A DNA stretch of 64,000 bases from Artocarpus heterophyllus (GCA_025403435.1 CM046330.1:25483507-25547506), one strand, 5' to 3'; shown: positions 48,311 through 59,987, counted from the first letter of the stretch. A program made the numbers and translations. The notes: generated by a model not told the origin, from the sequence alone.

Positions 48311-48411
48311 CTTTTTTTTCTTTCTTAATTTGGAGTGGGGATTTGAACTATGCATTTTGTAGTGGAATCGGTGCGGTAAGGATTTACCGCTAGGCCAATG
48401 GCTGCATTTAT
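48311..48411 (-). mobile_element. tRNA-derived SINE
   Basis: On the minus strand a box A-like TGGCCTAGCGGTAA (about 48401-48388) is followed by a box B-like AGTTCAAATCC (about 48351-48341) and then an A-rich tail (T-rich on the plus strand, 48311-48327). Imperfect flanking repeats (ATGATGTGTT near 48299 and GATGATGTATT near 48419) look like a target duplication. It is too degenerate to fold as a working tRNA gene. Confidence 0.6.
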
Positions 48412-49044
48412 TTTTTTTGATGATGTATTAATTAGATGACATTGCTGCAACTTTGCATTTAAACTGGGAAAAAAATTAATCTTTTTAATTATTCAAAATT
48501 GTGTTCATAAGTTTGAAGGATTCTACAATACAAATTTTCCTTCAAAAAAAGTAAAGAACGCAAATTTTAACGTGTATTTTGACTTGTGCTTGTGCCGGCC
48601 ATCATTTAATTCTAACAAGTGCCTCATTATAAAAAAAAAAAAAAAAACGTAAACAACATGCAATTAATAAACTAATGTGAATAGATAATAATATATAATG
48701 CCTTGTGCCTTGATTCCTGACACCATCAACTAAAGAGAGGATGTTGATCTTCTCAATTGTCAACTCATGCTCTGACCAGCCTCTCCAACTCCTTCTAGAC
48801 AACACAAAACGGTCAATTTCTCTCATTTATCCTTTCTTGAATATTTCGTAACTGCCAAATTTTTTTTTCGTAACTACCAATAATTTATAATATTGCTTCA
48901 CAAACCTTCCATGAACATTCCTATACGATCTGTAAATTTCTATAATAAAAAGAAGTTTTGATTTCCTTCAAAAATAAACGCTTCAAATCGTAGATTACCC
49001 CCAAACTTCAAACAAGGAAAAAAACTCGTCTAATTAGATCCTCC
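48412..49044. promoter_or_regulatory. Upstream region of the VQ gene
   Basis: No coding sequence is seen. A TATA-like TATAATAAAA lies at 48941-48950, about 95 bp before the start codon. A TTGACT W-box core is at 48579-48584. Both are weak evidence on their own. Confidence 0.4.
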
Positions 49045-49356
49045 ATGACAACTAGCCGAAGGGACAATTACAAAACTAAATTAGCACCGCCCAAGGTTGT
49101 GATAATCGACACTCAGTACGTAAAAACCGACTCCGTGAGCTTCAAAGACGTTGTTCAGAAGCTGACCGGTAAGGATTCCACGGCGACCGACAGTGATGAA
49201 AGAGCGCCTAAGCCACCGTTAATCTCCAACAACTCGAAGCATGAGAGTAGTACTAGTTTTCTATCTTCAGGTTTTCTGACCAGAGATATTTCGTTCAAAG
49301 ACTTTGGAAGGCTGCTTAGAGAGATGCCACCGGTTGATGAGATGTGGGTTGATTAG
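49045..49356 (+). CDS. VQ-motif protein (VQ1/VQ10-like)
   Basis: An intronless ORF of 103 residues. The VQ motif FKDVVQKLTG (pattern FxxxVQxLTG) is at residues 33-42, preceded by KVVIIDTQYVKTD. Both match the small plant VQ subgroup that includes Arabidopsis VQ1 and VQ10. The C-terminus has a second conserved element, DISFKDFGRLLREMPPVDEM, after which the protein ends with WVD. VQ proteins are nuclear co-regulators that bind WRKY transcription factors through this motif and modulate stress and defence transcription; the specific role here is inferred. A start at 49045 fits the family length and N-terminus. It is the only convincing host gene in the window. Its stop codon is about 500 bp from an inverted-repeat transposon and its start about 780 bp from a copia LTR. 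Confidence 0.92.
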   Translation: MTTSRRDNYKTKLAPPKVVIIDTQYVKTDSVSFKDVVQKLTGKDSTATDSDERAPKPPLISNNSKHESSTSFLSSGFLTRDISFKDFGRLLREMPPVDEMWVD

Positions 49357-49387
49357 GTTGATCAAAGACGTACGTTTACACGCGTCT

Positions 49388-49473
49388 AATAAAAGATATT
49401 TTGGTTAGTTTAATTTTGGATTCTTTCATTTCTTATGCATTGTCTTGTAGTGGAATAGACTCGCAGAAATAAA
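49388..49473 (+). terminator. Candidate polyadenylation signals of the VQ gene
   Basis: AATAAA occurs at 49388-49393 and again at 49468-49473, 32 and 112 bp after the stop codon, in T-rich surroundings suited to plant 3' end formation. Confidence 0.5.
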
Positions 49474-49860
49474 AGATTTATATATGAATCTTGGCCATGT
49501 AATATGGCATTATTTATGTCCAATCTCTCTCTAGCTTCTTTTTTTTTTTTTTTTTTTTCATTTTCTCCCTCTCGCCATCTCTATGTGGAAGCTCAAATGA
49601 GTGGAGAGAGGCTACTCCATTTCGCTTGCTGCTACTGCAGGAATTGCTTTTGCTTTTTCCTCTGGTGATTTGCGCGGAATTGAGATCAATTATAGTTTTG
49701 GTTACCAAATATGAAGTATGATTGCTATTAAAACAACTAAATGAAGGAATCTATAGGTTAATATGTGTTGAGCCATATATTTTTCTTTTCAGTGAGGGCA
49801 TCATTAAAAAAATAAAAATACTATTTTTATCAAATGAATATGCAATTAGACATTTGGATA
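49474..49860. other. Intergenic spacer with T run
   Basis: It contains a long T run at about 49538-49559. A Lys-rich reverse-strand frame across it is an artefact of that run. No gene is seen. Confidence 0.5.
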
Positions 49861-50160
49861 AAATTACTACAATAGTCCCTGATTTATTTAAAATGTAAAA
49901 ATCAGGTCTAATTCTTTGTTTTAGCTAAAATGTTCTCAAATTAAAAAAAGTACAAAAGGACTAACTTGACTAACCTCCCTCTATTTTGCCCACTTTGTGG
50001 ATCACATGTCATGTACATGACTGAATAATATCAATGGTATTTTAATAAAATTATAATTTTTATTACATTTTAATAAAAAATTAATACTAAATTAAATTAA
50101 AAATTGTAAAACATAAAAAGCAGAAACAAAAACAAAAAATAAAATCTATTAAGAAAATCT
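49861..50160 (+). repeat. Left terminal inverted repeat
   Basis: Partner of 59611-59868; similarity is clear in the outer 130 bp and patchier inwards. Confidence 0.58.
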
Positions 50161-50835
50161 TCTAACTAACCACTATCCCCTGAATCGACGCCCTCCACCC
50201 CAGACCACCGGAACCCCTCAATCAACCACCCCATTGTTGCCTCTCTTTCATTCTCTCCTCCTCCTCACACACCCCACACAACCCCAGCCCCCCCCAACCC
50301 ACAATATCCCCTTTGTGAGATTGACTGTGCCCTTCTGCCGCAAGTTCCTAACAATTACTTCTCCTATTTTCTCCCTCTTCTGCAAATCGTGTGAAACCAC
50401 TAGAGATATAGAATGGAATGACTACCTAACCCAAAATCTCAAATCAATAAAAATTGATCCAAAAACCAATGCGACCATATCCCATCGTGTCGTGTTCACC
50501 ACATCGTAAAGCTATGAGAGTTAAAAACCCATTTAAAATTTCCCTCTCATTCCCTTCTAAAAACCCACCACCCAAATCTAAAAAATACGCAAAAAACTCA
50601 ACACTACAATTTGAAAATTACAAAAAAAAAAAAAAAACACTCAACATTGATCTAAAATATGACAAAAAGTGGGGAAATTTGCATCTGGCGGAACTAGATT
50701 TGCTAAGGTTGGGAAGCTCCACTGGTCTGGGTTTTGTGAGGGGGGATGTTGCGATAGAGGAGTAGGTGAGCTTCGTCGGTCTAGGTTCGCTGAGGGTGGC
50801 AGTTACGAAGGAAAGGTGGGGAGCTTAGAGGGATT
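50161..50835. other. Internal region of the inverted-repeat element
   Basis: C-rich sequence, unlike its AT-rich surroundings, with CACACACCCC-type runs, followed by a GGTGAGCTTCGTCGG-type purine-rich part at 50680-50835. It could be a captured host gene fragment (Pack-MULE). Frames at 50234-50509 and 50454-50765 are not recognised. Confidence 0.35.
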
Positions 50836-51372
50836 TGTAACAACCCAACTGTTTGATCCGCTCTTTTCGTAAACTTATCATACTGTTACTTATAAAATGC
50901 ATGATATTATTTTTTATCTTACTTATATTACTTAGTGGTCATCATAAATAATTTTAAAATACTTACCTTACTTATAATTACAAACCACTTACATAAACAT
51001 ACTTATAAAACCGGTTCTAGCTTACTATTAAACCATAAAATGAATAGTTTTTGAAAAAGTAGAATTTAGACTTGCAGCAATATCAACCCGACCATTGCAT
51101 TCGTCCCGCCGCCGCTCCCACCTCATCAACTTTTCATATTGACCTTTTGGTAGGATTTTTTATAGCATGAAATAGCTAGATGAGCTTTCACTTAATAAGT
51201 CTAAATATATCTCACAATACATTTATATAGAATTACTAGTAGTAATACAATGTATAATTCCAATTATGCTTACTTATAAATATCTTATCATTATCTTATT
51301 CTAAATTATAGGCCCATGTATTCGTACCGAATGCGCGTAATCTTCAAACACCAGGATCATATCTTATCTTAT

Positions 51373-51925
51373 TGTCACGCCCCGCCAAGCCACGAAGAGG
51401 CCACTCACTTGTCTTGGGCATTTTTGGGAGAAAACATAGCCCAAAGAAGATTCTAGAAGGGTCCAGAGTAATCTACATTGTTCCCCAACATTTCAGGAGG
51501 TTCCACCGCAGTCTAGAAACATCCTGAAGAACCTAGGAGGTCCTGGAAGACTCAAGACTACTCTAGAACTCTCTAGAACTGTAAGAGCACTTAGGGACAA
51601 TGTAGAATAGTGTAAAAGTATCTAGAATACTCTATACTTGTAAATATCCTCCACACTTTACTAGAACATTCTAGATAGGAAATACTAGCCGTTGGATCAA
51701 TGTAATCTAAACCGTCCATTAGTTGGGAGGAGGCTTATAAATAGGACCATCCTATTCATTTGTAAACCATCCAAGGAAATCAAGAATCAAAGCCTTTCAA
51801 AGTTCTCCTTGTTCTCTCTTGTGTTCCCTTGTGTTCAAGGTGAGAGCGTGAGTGAATTAGGCTGACTTAGCATCGAGATTGTGCTAAGGCCGCATGAGTA
51901 GCTTGGAGAAAGTAAGCTCGTGACA
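51373..51925 (+). repeat. 5' LTR of the chromovirus
   Basis: 553 bp with a TATA box (TATAAATAGG) at 51736-51745. TCTAGAA-type hexamer runs recur at 51450-51670 (TTCTAGAAG, GTCTAGAAAC, CTCTAGAACTC), giving a loose internal repetition. Confidence 0.93.
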
Positions 51926-51927
51926 GT

Positions 51928-51939
51928 TGGTATCAGAGC
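51928..51939 (+). promoter_or_regulatory. Primer-binding site (initiator tRNA-Met)
   Basis: TGGTATCAGAGC, two bases after the 5' LTR end. Confidence 0.93.
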
Positions 51940-51957
51940 GAGGCTCAGGCTGAGACA

Positions 51958-54900
51958 ATGGCTAAGAACAGTGCTGCTCAAAGGGCCACGGGATCCAACC
52001 CTTCCGACGTGGAGGTGACGCAAGAGCGAGGCCGCGAAGAGATAGTCGACCCCAATGTCGTGGCTAAGAGGGGTCGGTCTAAGGACGTGATCTCTAGTTT
52101 CGACTCACACCTATCTCAGGTAGAGGAGGCCATGGGTGGCGTGGAGACCCAGGTGGATGACCTAAGCCAACGGGTGGATGGCCTAGAAGCGGAGGATGCC
52201 GCTATCCACACTACGATTCGAGGCATGTTGCTTCAACTAGAGGAGTCCTTGCGGGCCGAAATTGAGAAGGCTCGTGACGAGTTTGTGGGAGAGCTCACTA
52301 AAATGCGTTGAGCCCACGAGATGGAGTTGAATAGCACACTTGCACACATTGAGGATATGCATAGGGACTTAGCACTTTGCAAACAGGCATTGGCGACAGG
52401 GTCCAGCAGTAGCATCGTTGAGGCTAAGCGCATTGAGGTGCCAAAGCCTAAGAGTTTCGGGGGATCACGCAATGCACGAGAAGTGAACAACTTCTTGTGG
52501 GGCCTAGACCAATACTTTGGAGCCATGGGCATTACAGACGAGGACGCCAAGATCTAGTCCGCGGCTCTTTATCTTAATGACGCAGCCATGCTTTGGTGGA
52601 GGAGAAGACGAGGAGACATCGAAAAAGGTACGTGTATCATGACTACCTTTGATGACTTTAAAAGAGAGCTTAAAAGGCAGTTTTATCTGGAGAATGCTGA
52701 GGATGAGGCTAGAGCTCGTTTGCGAAGGCTTAAACAATCAGGGTCTATTCGTGATTATGTTAAGGACTTCACTAACTTAGTACTTGAGATCCCTGATTTG
52801 TCCGACAAAGACGCACTCTTCAATTCTATGGATGGGCTCCAACAATGCGCCAAGACTGAGCTAAGGCGACGTGGGGTGCAAGACCTTGCCATTGCCATAG
52901 CTGTGGCCGAAAGCCTGATTAACTATGCAAGCCAAAAGGACTCCACCAACAAGTCGAAGGACAGGAAGAGTGGTCAAGCCAAAGGTGGGGGAGACAAGGG
53001 CTAACGCAAAGATGAGCACCGCCAAGATAACACCTCAAGGGGCAAGGACAAGGGCAAGCAAAAGGATGGCAAGAGTTCAAGTAAGTCCAACAACAACAAA
53101 TGCTTCCTTTGTGATGGCCCCCACTGGGCTAGGGATTGCCCACAGAAAAGAGCCTTGAATTCGCTCCTTGCAAGTCATCAAGACGAGACAGAGGCCGATG
53201 GTGGCAACAATGGTGCACACATGGGGTCCTTGCAGCTACTCAATGTGATCCAATCTGCTCCCAAGACCTAAGCCAAAGGGCTACTTTTTGTGGACGTGTC
53301 CATTGGAGGAAAACCAACGGTAGCCATGCTTGACACAGGTGCGACCTACAACTTTATCTCAATTGAAGAAGCCCAAAGGTTAGGACTTAAGGTGACTGGT
53401 GGAGGGGGCTCCATCAAGGCAGTTAATTCAGCTGCTTGACCCATTCACGGCATAGCTTGAGGAGTTAAGACCAGCGTGGGAGCCTGGTCTGGACATATGG
53501 ACTTCTCCGTCGTTCCAATGGATGACTTTAGGGTTGTCCTGGGATTGGAATTCTTGGATCAAGTTAAGGCATTCCCAGTACCATTCGCCAACAACATGTG
53601 CATCATGGACGGCGATAAGGCTTGTGTGGTACCAACAACAAGGACCAACAAGCAAGACATGAAGGTGCTCTCAGCAATGCAATTTAAGAAGGGCATCCGG
53701 AGGGATGAGGAAAGCTACTTGGCTGTTCTCAAGGAGTATGACGATGAAGAACAAGGGCCACTAGAAGTCGAGCCAAAGGAGGTAGCAGTTGTCCTCGAGG
53801 AGTTCAAGGACGTTGCACCAGCAGAGTTACCAAAGAAGCTACCACCAAGGAGGGAGATAGACCATCAGATCGAGCTGGAACCGGGGACAAAGCCACCAAC
53901 CATGGGTGCATATTGTATGGCACCTCTAGAATTGGCGGAACTAAGAAGGCAACTCAAGGAGTTACTTGATGCAGGGTTCATCAGGCCTTCCAAAGCCCCG
54001 TTCGGCGCACCAGTCCTGTTCTAGAAGAAGAATGATGATTCCTTGCGCATGTGCATCGACTACAGGGCTCTCAACAAGATCACGGTAAAGAACAAATACC
54101 CCATTCCTCTGATTGCCGACTTGTTTGATTAACTCGGTCATGTCCGATACTTCTCAAAGTTAGACCTTCGCTCGGGGTATTACCAAGTTCGTATAGCCGA
54201 AGGAGACGAACCAAAGACCACATGTGTTACAAGGTACGGGTCTTATGAATTCTTGGTTATGCCATTTGGACTAACCAATGCACCTGCTACATTTTGTACT
54301 TTGATGAACAAGTTGTTCCATCCGTATCTCGATCAATTCGTGGTCGTCTATTTGGACGACATAGTGGTGTATAGCAAGACCTTGGAAGAGCACGTGCAGC
54401 ACTTGAGAGAGGTGTTTAAGGTGCTACGAGACAACGAGCTATGCATCAAGAAGGAGAAGTGTTCCTTTGCTAAGCCAGAGGTAGTCTTCTTGGGGCACAA
54501 GATCAAGGATGGCCAGTTGATGATGGACGACGACAAGGTGCATGCTATCCAAACTTGGGAGCCACCAACCAAGGTACATGAGTTGCGATCTTTTCTTGGG
54601 CTAGTAAACTACTACCGCCGTTTTATCAAGAGTTATTTGGCGAGGGCTGCTCCACTGACCGACCTTCTCAAGAAAAACAAAGCATGGGACTGGGCAGAGA
54701 AATGTCAAAAGGCCTTTGAAGATCTAAAGAAAGCAATCAGTGAGGAGCCCATACTCAGCCTACCCGATCACACCAAACCATATGAGGTACACACAGATGC
54801 CTCAGACTTTGCCATAGGAGGCGTTCTTATGTAAGAAGGACACCCAATTGCTTATGAAAGCCGAAAGCTCAATGAGATTGAGCGACGCTACATAGTATAA

Positions 54901-56610
54901 GAGAAAGAGATGACAGCTGTCGTCCATTGCCTTAGAGTGTGGCGCCATTATCTACTTGGGTCAAAGTTTGTGATAATGACTGACAACATTGCAACAAGCT
55001 ACTTCCAGACCCAAGGGAAACTCAGTCCAAAGCAAGCTAGATGGCAAGACTTCTTAGGCCGAATTCGATTATGTCATGGAGTACAAGCCAGGAAAGGTGA
55101 ACGTGGTAGCTGATGCGCTGAGTCGAAAGGCCGAGCTATCGAGCATTTCTCAAGTCACTAGCCCACTATTGAGCAAAATCAAGGAGGGACTAAAGGCAGA
55201 TCCTCAGGCTCAAAGTATCATCGCCTTGGCGAACGAGGGCAAAACACGAAGGTTTTGGCTAACTGATGACATCCTCTACACCAAGGGTGGGCCACTTTGA
55301 GGAAAGATTTAATAAAGGAATGTCATGACTCCCTATGGGTGGGCCACCCAGGTATGGAACGTACACTTGCTCTCTTGAAGTCTGTCTACTATTGGCCTGA
55401 CATGCGAGATGGGGTCGAGGAATATGTAAGGACCTGCCTTGTCTGCCAACAAGATAAGGTAGTCCAACAGCAACCAGGAGGTATGCTCAACCCACTACCC
55501 ATCCTACAGAGACCATGGGAAAGCGTCTCTATGGACTTCATCACCTGCCTGTCGAAGTCCGATGGATGTGGATGCATCATGGTTGTTGTAGACAGGTTTA
55601 GCAAGTATGCAACTTTTATTGCAGTGCCAACTAACTGCATCGCGGAAGAGGCAGCAAGACTATTCCTACGCAATGTAGTTAAACTTTGGGGCATTCCAAC
55701 AAGCATCATCAGTGACCGAGACCCTCGTTTTACTGGAAGGTTTTGGACGGAGCTGTTCAAGATGCTAGGATCAGACCTGAACTTCTCAACAAGCTTCCAT
55801 CCCCAAAGCGACGGCCAAACAGAACACATCAATGCCCTTTTGGAGCTCTACTTGAGGCACTATGTGAGTGCCAACTAACGGGACTAGGCCAAGCTTTTAG
55901 ATGTTGCACAATTTTCCTACAACTTGCAACAAAGTGAGGCTACCAACAAGAGTCCTTTTGAGATCGTCATGGGACAACAGCCAACAACCCCTCTTTCCCT
56001 TGCCACTCGCTATGAAGGGAAGAGCCCTGCTGCATTCAAATTTGCGAAGTCATGGCATGAGCAGGCAGAACTAGCCCAGGCAGCATTGCACAAGGCGGCG
56101 AAGCGCATGAAGAAATGGGCTGACAAGAAGAGGAGGCACGTAGAGTTTAAGGAAGGAGACCTTGTCTTAGTGAAGCTTTTGCCACAACAGTTCAAGACAT
56201 TCAGGAAGGTCCATAAGGGGCTAATACGCAAGTATGAAGGACCTTTCGAGGTAATCAAGCGTATAGGTAAGGTCTCATATAAACTCCACCTCCCACCCAA
56301 GCTAAAGATTGATCCAGTCTTCCACGTAAGTATGCTCAAACCATACCATGAAGACATGGAAGATCCAGCAAGGGGAGTCTCCCATCGAGCACCCACAGCC
56401 GTGGTCACCTCCTTTGACAAAGAGGTTGATGAAATACTAGCGGATCGAGTCATCCGAAGACGAGGTGTGCCAAGCTACAAGGAGTACTTTATCAAGTGGA
56501 AGGGACTGCCTGACACCGAGGCTAGTTAGGAAACTGAGGAGGCACTTTGGCAGTTCAAGGATAGGATCCAACTATACCATGAGGACGCGACGAGGGCGTC
56601 GCGAACATAG
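51958..56610 (+). pseudogene. Chromovirus gag-pol polyprotein with many nonsense codons
   Basis: A frame of about 1550 codons starting at the ATG at 51958. Gag shows a heptad-like N-terminal segment and the WWRRRRGDIEKG...FKRELKRQFYLENAEDEARARL core. The zinc knuckle is C-X2-C-X3-H-X4-C (53101-53139). Protease DTGA has its Asp codon at 53332. RT has YLDD at 54349-54360; RNase H follows. Integrase catalytic Asp codons are at 55534 and 55714 and the Glu codon at 55822, 35 residues after the second Asp. The chromodomain is near 56413-56560 (VIRRRGVPSYKEYFIKWKGLP). Stops include 52309, 52555, 53002, 54022, 54130, 54832, 54898, 55876 and 56527. A +1 shift near 55059 is restored by a short deletion near 55290. 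Catalytic residues survive, but no full product is possible. Confidence 0.92.
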
Positions 56611-56621
56611 GTGGGGGAGAA
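56611..56621 (+). promoter_or_regulatory. Polypurine tract of the chromovirus
   Basis: GTGGGGGAGAA, immediately after the pol stop codon and abutting the 3' LTR. Confidence 0.9.
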
Positions 56622-57173
56622 TGTCACGCCCCGCCAAGCCACGAAGAGGCCACTCACTTGTCTTGAGCTTTTTTGGGAGAAAACATAGCCCAAAGAAGAT
56701 TCTAGAAGGGTCCAGAGTGATCTACATTGTTCCCCAGCATTCCAAGAGGTTCCACCATAGTCTAGAAACATCCTGAAGAACCTAGGAGGTCCTGAAAGAC
56801 TCAAGACTACTCTAGAACTCTCTAGAACTGTAAGAGCACTTAGGGACAATGTAGAATAATGTAGAAGTCTCTAGAATACTCTATACTTGTAAATATCCTC
56901 CACACTTTACTAGAACATTCTAGATAGAAAATACTAGCCGTTGGATCAATGTAATCTAGACCGTCCATTAGTTGGGAGGATGCCTATAAATAGGACCATC
57001 CCATCATTTGTAAACCATCCAAGGAAATCAAGAATCAAAGCCTTTCAAAGTTCTCCTTGTTCTCTCTTGTGTTCCCTTGTGTTCAAGGTGAGAGCGTGAG
57101 TGAATTAGGCTGACTTAGCATCGAGACTGTGCTAAGGCCGCATGAGTAGCTTGGAGAAAGTAAGCTCATGACA
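56622..57173 (+). repeat. 3' LTR of the chromovirus
   Basis: 552 bp, TATA box at 56985-56994. Roughly 3.5 percent different from the 5' LTR by eye, so older than the copia at 12635. Confidence 0.93.
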
Positions 57174-59610
57174 TTATGCTCCCTTTGTATCATGAGACTT
57201 AGAATCCTCACCTGAGTGGAGATTGGTAAGACACTTAATTATCCTATCATGATTTCTTTAACTTAGGGTTTAGCTTACCAATCTAATATCTTAGTGAGCA
57301 TACTTTATGTCATGACTTGGTATCTAAGACAATATACATAATGATTGCAATCATAAACCAAACATGAATAACACTTATAAAAAGCACTTTCTTCATGTCG
57401 TAGGTGAAGTTTGAAACTTACTTGAATCTTGCGGTAACGTATCCATTTAAATCTCTTTTCTTGGTTAGTCGGCTTTGTATCATTTTACAGCTTTGAACTT
57501 TGTTTGACGAGACTCATCGCTTGCTTTATAACTTTTAGTTTAATTGGTAAGCTTGGGCCTGTTTTGACCTTTTTTGTAAAAAGATGATTTTTTCCTTAAT
57601 GGGTCTTGCCAAATTTCAAACTCTTTGCAATTAAACTTGTGATTGCTTGTTGCCCAGAAAAGTGCAAGAAACCTACCTGCATAGTGAAAAATACAGTTTC
57701 ATCGATTTTTATGGTTTCGACCCAAAACATGAAAATCATGACATTTTTGGCCTTGGTACCAAAGTAAAACTGTTTGGCACTATAACATGCAATTTTTAAC
57801 AAGGATTAAAACTCTTTAAAGGCTTTTGGAAATATCTAATCTTTTTAAAAAAAAAATTCTCATTTTTGACGTTTTAAAAGTTTTACAATTAAATCTTGTA
57901 AAATTTGTGACTCAAAATCAGTGTGGAATTAGTAGGAATGTGTCAACAATTTTATGAGATTTATAAATTTCTTGTTATAAGTTTTTGTGAAATCAATCAT
58001 TTTTGAAGACTTTTGGCTAATTTCCAAATGGGCAGATTTGAAAACAATGTTTGTTGATTTGATTCAGTTAGAATTTGAGGAGATTTTCTTCATGGAAAGA
58101 GTTTATCTCATCATTTCTAATAAACCATGCGTTGAACTCGAAAACCAATTCTATCTTGAAGTTGCTCAAAAACTTGGATATTTAAAAATTGTCTTAAAAG
58201 TGTGTTGAAACACTTTATGCAACAAAGTTTACTTTTTGAAGTAAGAAACTTAATCTAAACATAACCATCACATCCATATTATACAACAGATGAACAAATC
58301 ATGTCATAATAAGCCTTTTACATGCCAAAGTCCATAATCACATATTACAACCCACAATAATTTAAAAATACATACTTTGCACAAAGGTTTAAGGTTAGAG
58401 TTTTACCTAAGGTGTTCCAAGTTGGTGGATTACTCTTCTTGGTAAAAATGACCTCTATAACTCTTTGGTTTACAAGATACAAACATGAATAATTAGTATT
58501 TAACATATAACTTAAACTTTGACAAAAGGCACTTGATAAAGTAGAATTTTACCTTAAAAGTTCTTTGGATCAACACTAAAATACTTAAGCTTGCTTCTAG
58601 TAGAGATTTAAAGGCTTGGATCAATACAAATTTGAGAAAAATTATGCTCGAGGGGAACGGTTTTGGGAGAGGGAAAAATAAAGAGAAATTGGCTTCATGA
58701 ATAGTCTTAGAGGAAAAGAAACACATGGACTCTAAAAATGACTCTTAAGTATTTACAATGCTTGATTCTAAGGATTTATTTGCAACTAAATTTGCTCAAA
58801 ATGCCTCCTCTATACCCGAATTTCTTAGAAAAACTTGGAGAAAATTTACATAATTTTTGAGGTCCATTAGGATAAGATCAAAGTACGCCAAGTGCACTAG
58901 GCATTACTTTAGCAGTCTAATTTCTATTGAAATTGTATTTTTCTTGTTCTGACAGTATGATAGGGAGGAGATACTTTTCTTATTAGTTTAAAAATATCTA
59001 GTACATTGTGTACCTATACTATTTAATTTTTATCAATAGTGGTTTATCTGTATGTGTGGAAACTAATTTTGAATCTCTATTGTGTTGCTAACTTGACTAC
59101 TCTGAGTGTCTCTGTATAATGGATACTAACACTTAGTGGACTACTAATATTAATACCTTACTGGTTTAGCTGACTGGCATACTGTCAATCTTTTTACTGC
59201 TTAAGACATTGGCATGATATTTTAATATTATTATCTCACATTTATTTTACGGGTATTTTTATCGCAAAATTCTATTTTTAACATAATCTACGTGATATTA
59301 ATCTTACCTCTTAAGGAAATTCTTTTACAAATTTTAGAGTATTTTAACTCACAAAATTTGTACATGAAAAATACACCATAATTCACTAAATTGCATACAA
59401 AATGCACATGAAATGTCATTATATTTTAGTCACATAATTTCATAATTACGAAAATATGAAACTTCACTAATGAAAATCATTGTTTAAATCTTAACTAAAT
59501 TCTAAATGTAAACTAATGAATTTTTCGGATATTACAGGTATAGGTTGTGAGGGGGGAGGCGAAGGATTTCGGTTCACTGAATAAGAACAAAGTTTTATTT
59601 CATTTTTCAT

Positions 59611-59868
59611 TTCCCTTTTTAATGGATTTTATTTTATATTTCTAATTAAAATATTGGTTAATTTAGTAGGGTTTTTTGAACAACTCATAACAAATTAGGG
59701 TCATTTGATAGGCATATGACTGACAAAAGTGAGAAAATAAACAGTGGTTTGTCAAGTTGGTCCTTTTGCACTGTTTTTTTTTTTTTGAGATTGTGGTCAG
59801 TTTAGCTAAAAACATTTCGAGACCTGATTGTCACTTTTTAAATAGTTGGAGAAGCATTGAGGTAATTT
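59611..59868 (-). repeat. Right terminal inverted repeat
   Basis: Reverse complement of 49861-50160, see that entry. The bases 59537-59610 between it and the LTR belong to the element's interior. Confidence 0.58.
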
Positions 59869-59987
59869 ATTTTAAATATTTTTATGATTGAGTGGAGGCA
59901 CATTTAACTCTTCTTCGACTATAAAGGGTATAATAGTAAAAAATTGCAGAGTAACAATAAAAGTTTCAATTATTGAGCGGGGGCTCA

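Larger units (their letters stand above)
51373..57173 (+). mobile_element. Chromodomain Ty3/gypsy retrotransposon (chromovirus), decayed
   Basis: A 5801-bp element. LTRs at 51373-51925 and 56622-57173 start TGTCACGCCCCGCC and end TGACA, with about 20 differences by eye. TTAT flanks it at 51369-51372 and 57174-57177, a 4-bp target duplication. It has a primer site, gag, pol and a C-terminal chromodomain. The gag and zinc knuckle type recalls Galadriel-like chromoviruses, but I cannot verify the lineage. Confidence 0.93.
50836..59536 (-). mobile_element. Probable gypsy solo LTR, split by the chromodomain element
   Basis: On the minus strand it starts TGTAATATCC at 59536 and ends GGGTTGTTACA at 50836, the termini expected for a plant gypsy LTR. 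Without the inner element it would be about 2.9 kb. Flanks GGATT (50831-50835) and GGTAT (59537-59541) agree at only three of five bases, so the target duplication is doubtful. The segment 57174-59536 has no gene. Confidence 0.45.
49861..59868. mobile_element. Long-terminal-inverted-repeat DNA element (Mutator-like), with nested LTR elements
   Basis: Sequence at 49861-50160 reappears reverse-complemented at about 59611-59868. Shared blocks include AAATTAC at the outer edge, ATCAGGTCT, TTTAGCTAAA, the CAAAAGGAC...AACTTGAC block and AAAATAAAATC near the inner edge. Long inverted repeats of this kind are typical of plant Mutator-like elements. I could not find a clean 9-bp target duplication, and no transposase is present. 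Removing the LTR insertions leaves an element of about 1.3 kb. Confidence 0.55.

Noticed and set aside
48331..48406. Functional tRNA gene on the minus strand
   Set aside because: Box A and box B are present, but the arms do not form a cloverleaf and an A-rich tail follows, so a SINE is the better explanation.
49514..49708. Lys-rich reverse-strand frame
   Set aside because: The Lys run comes from a long T run on the plus strand; the rest has no recognisable similarity.
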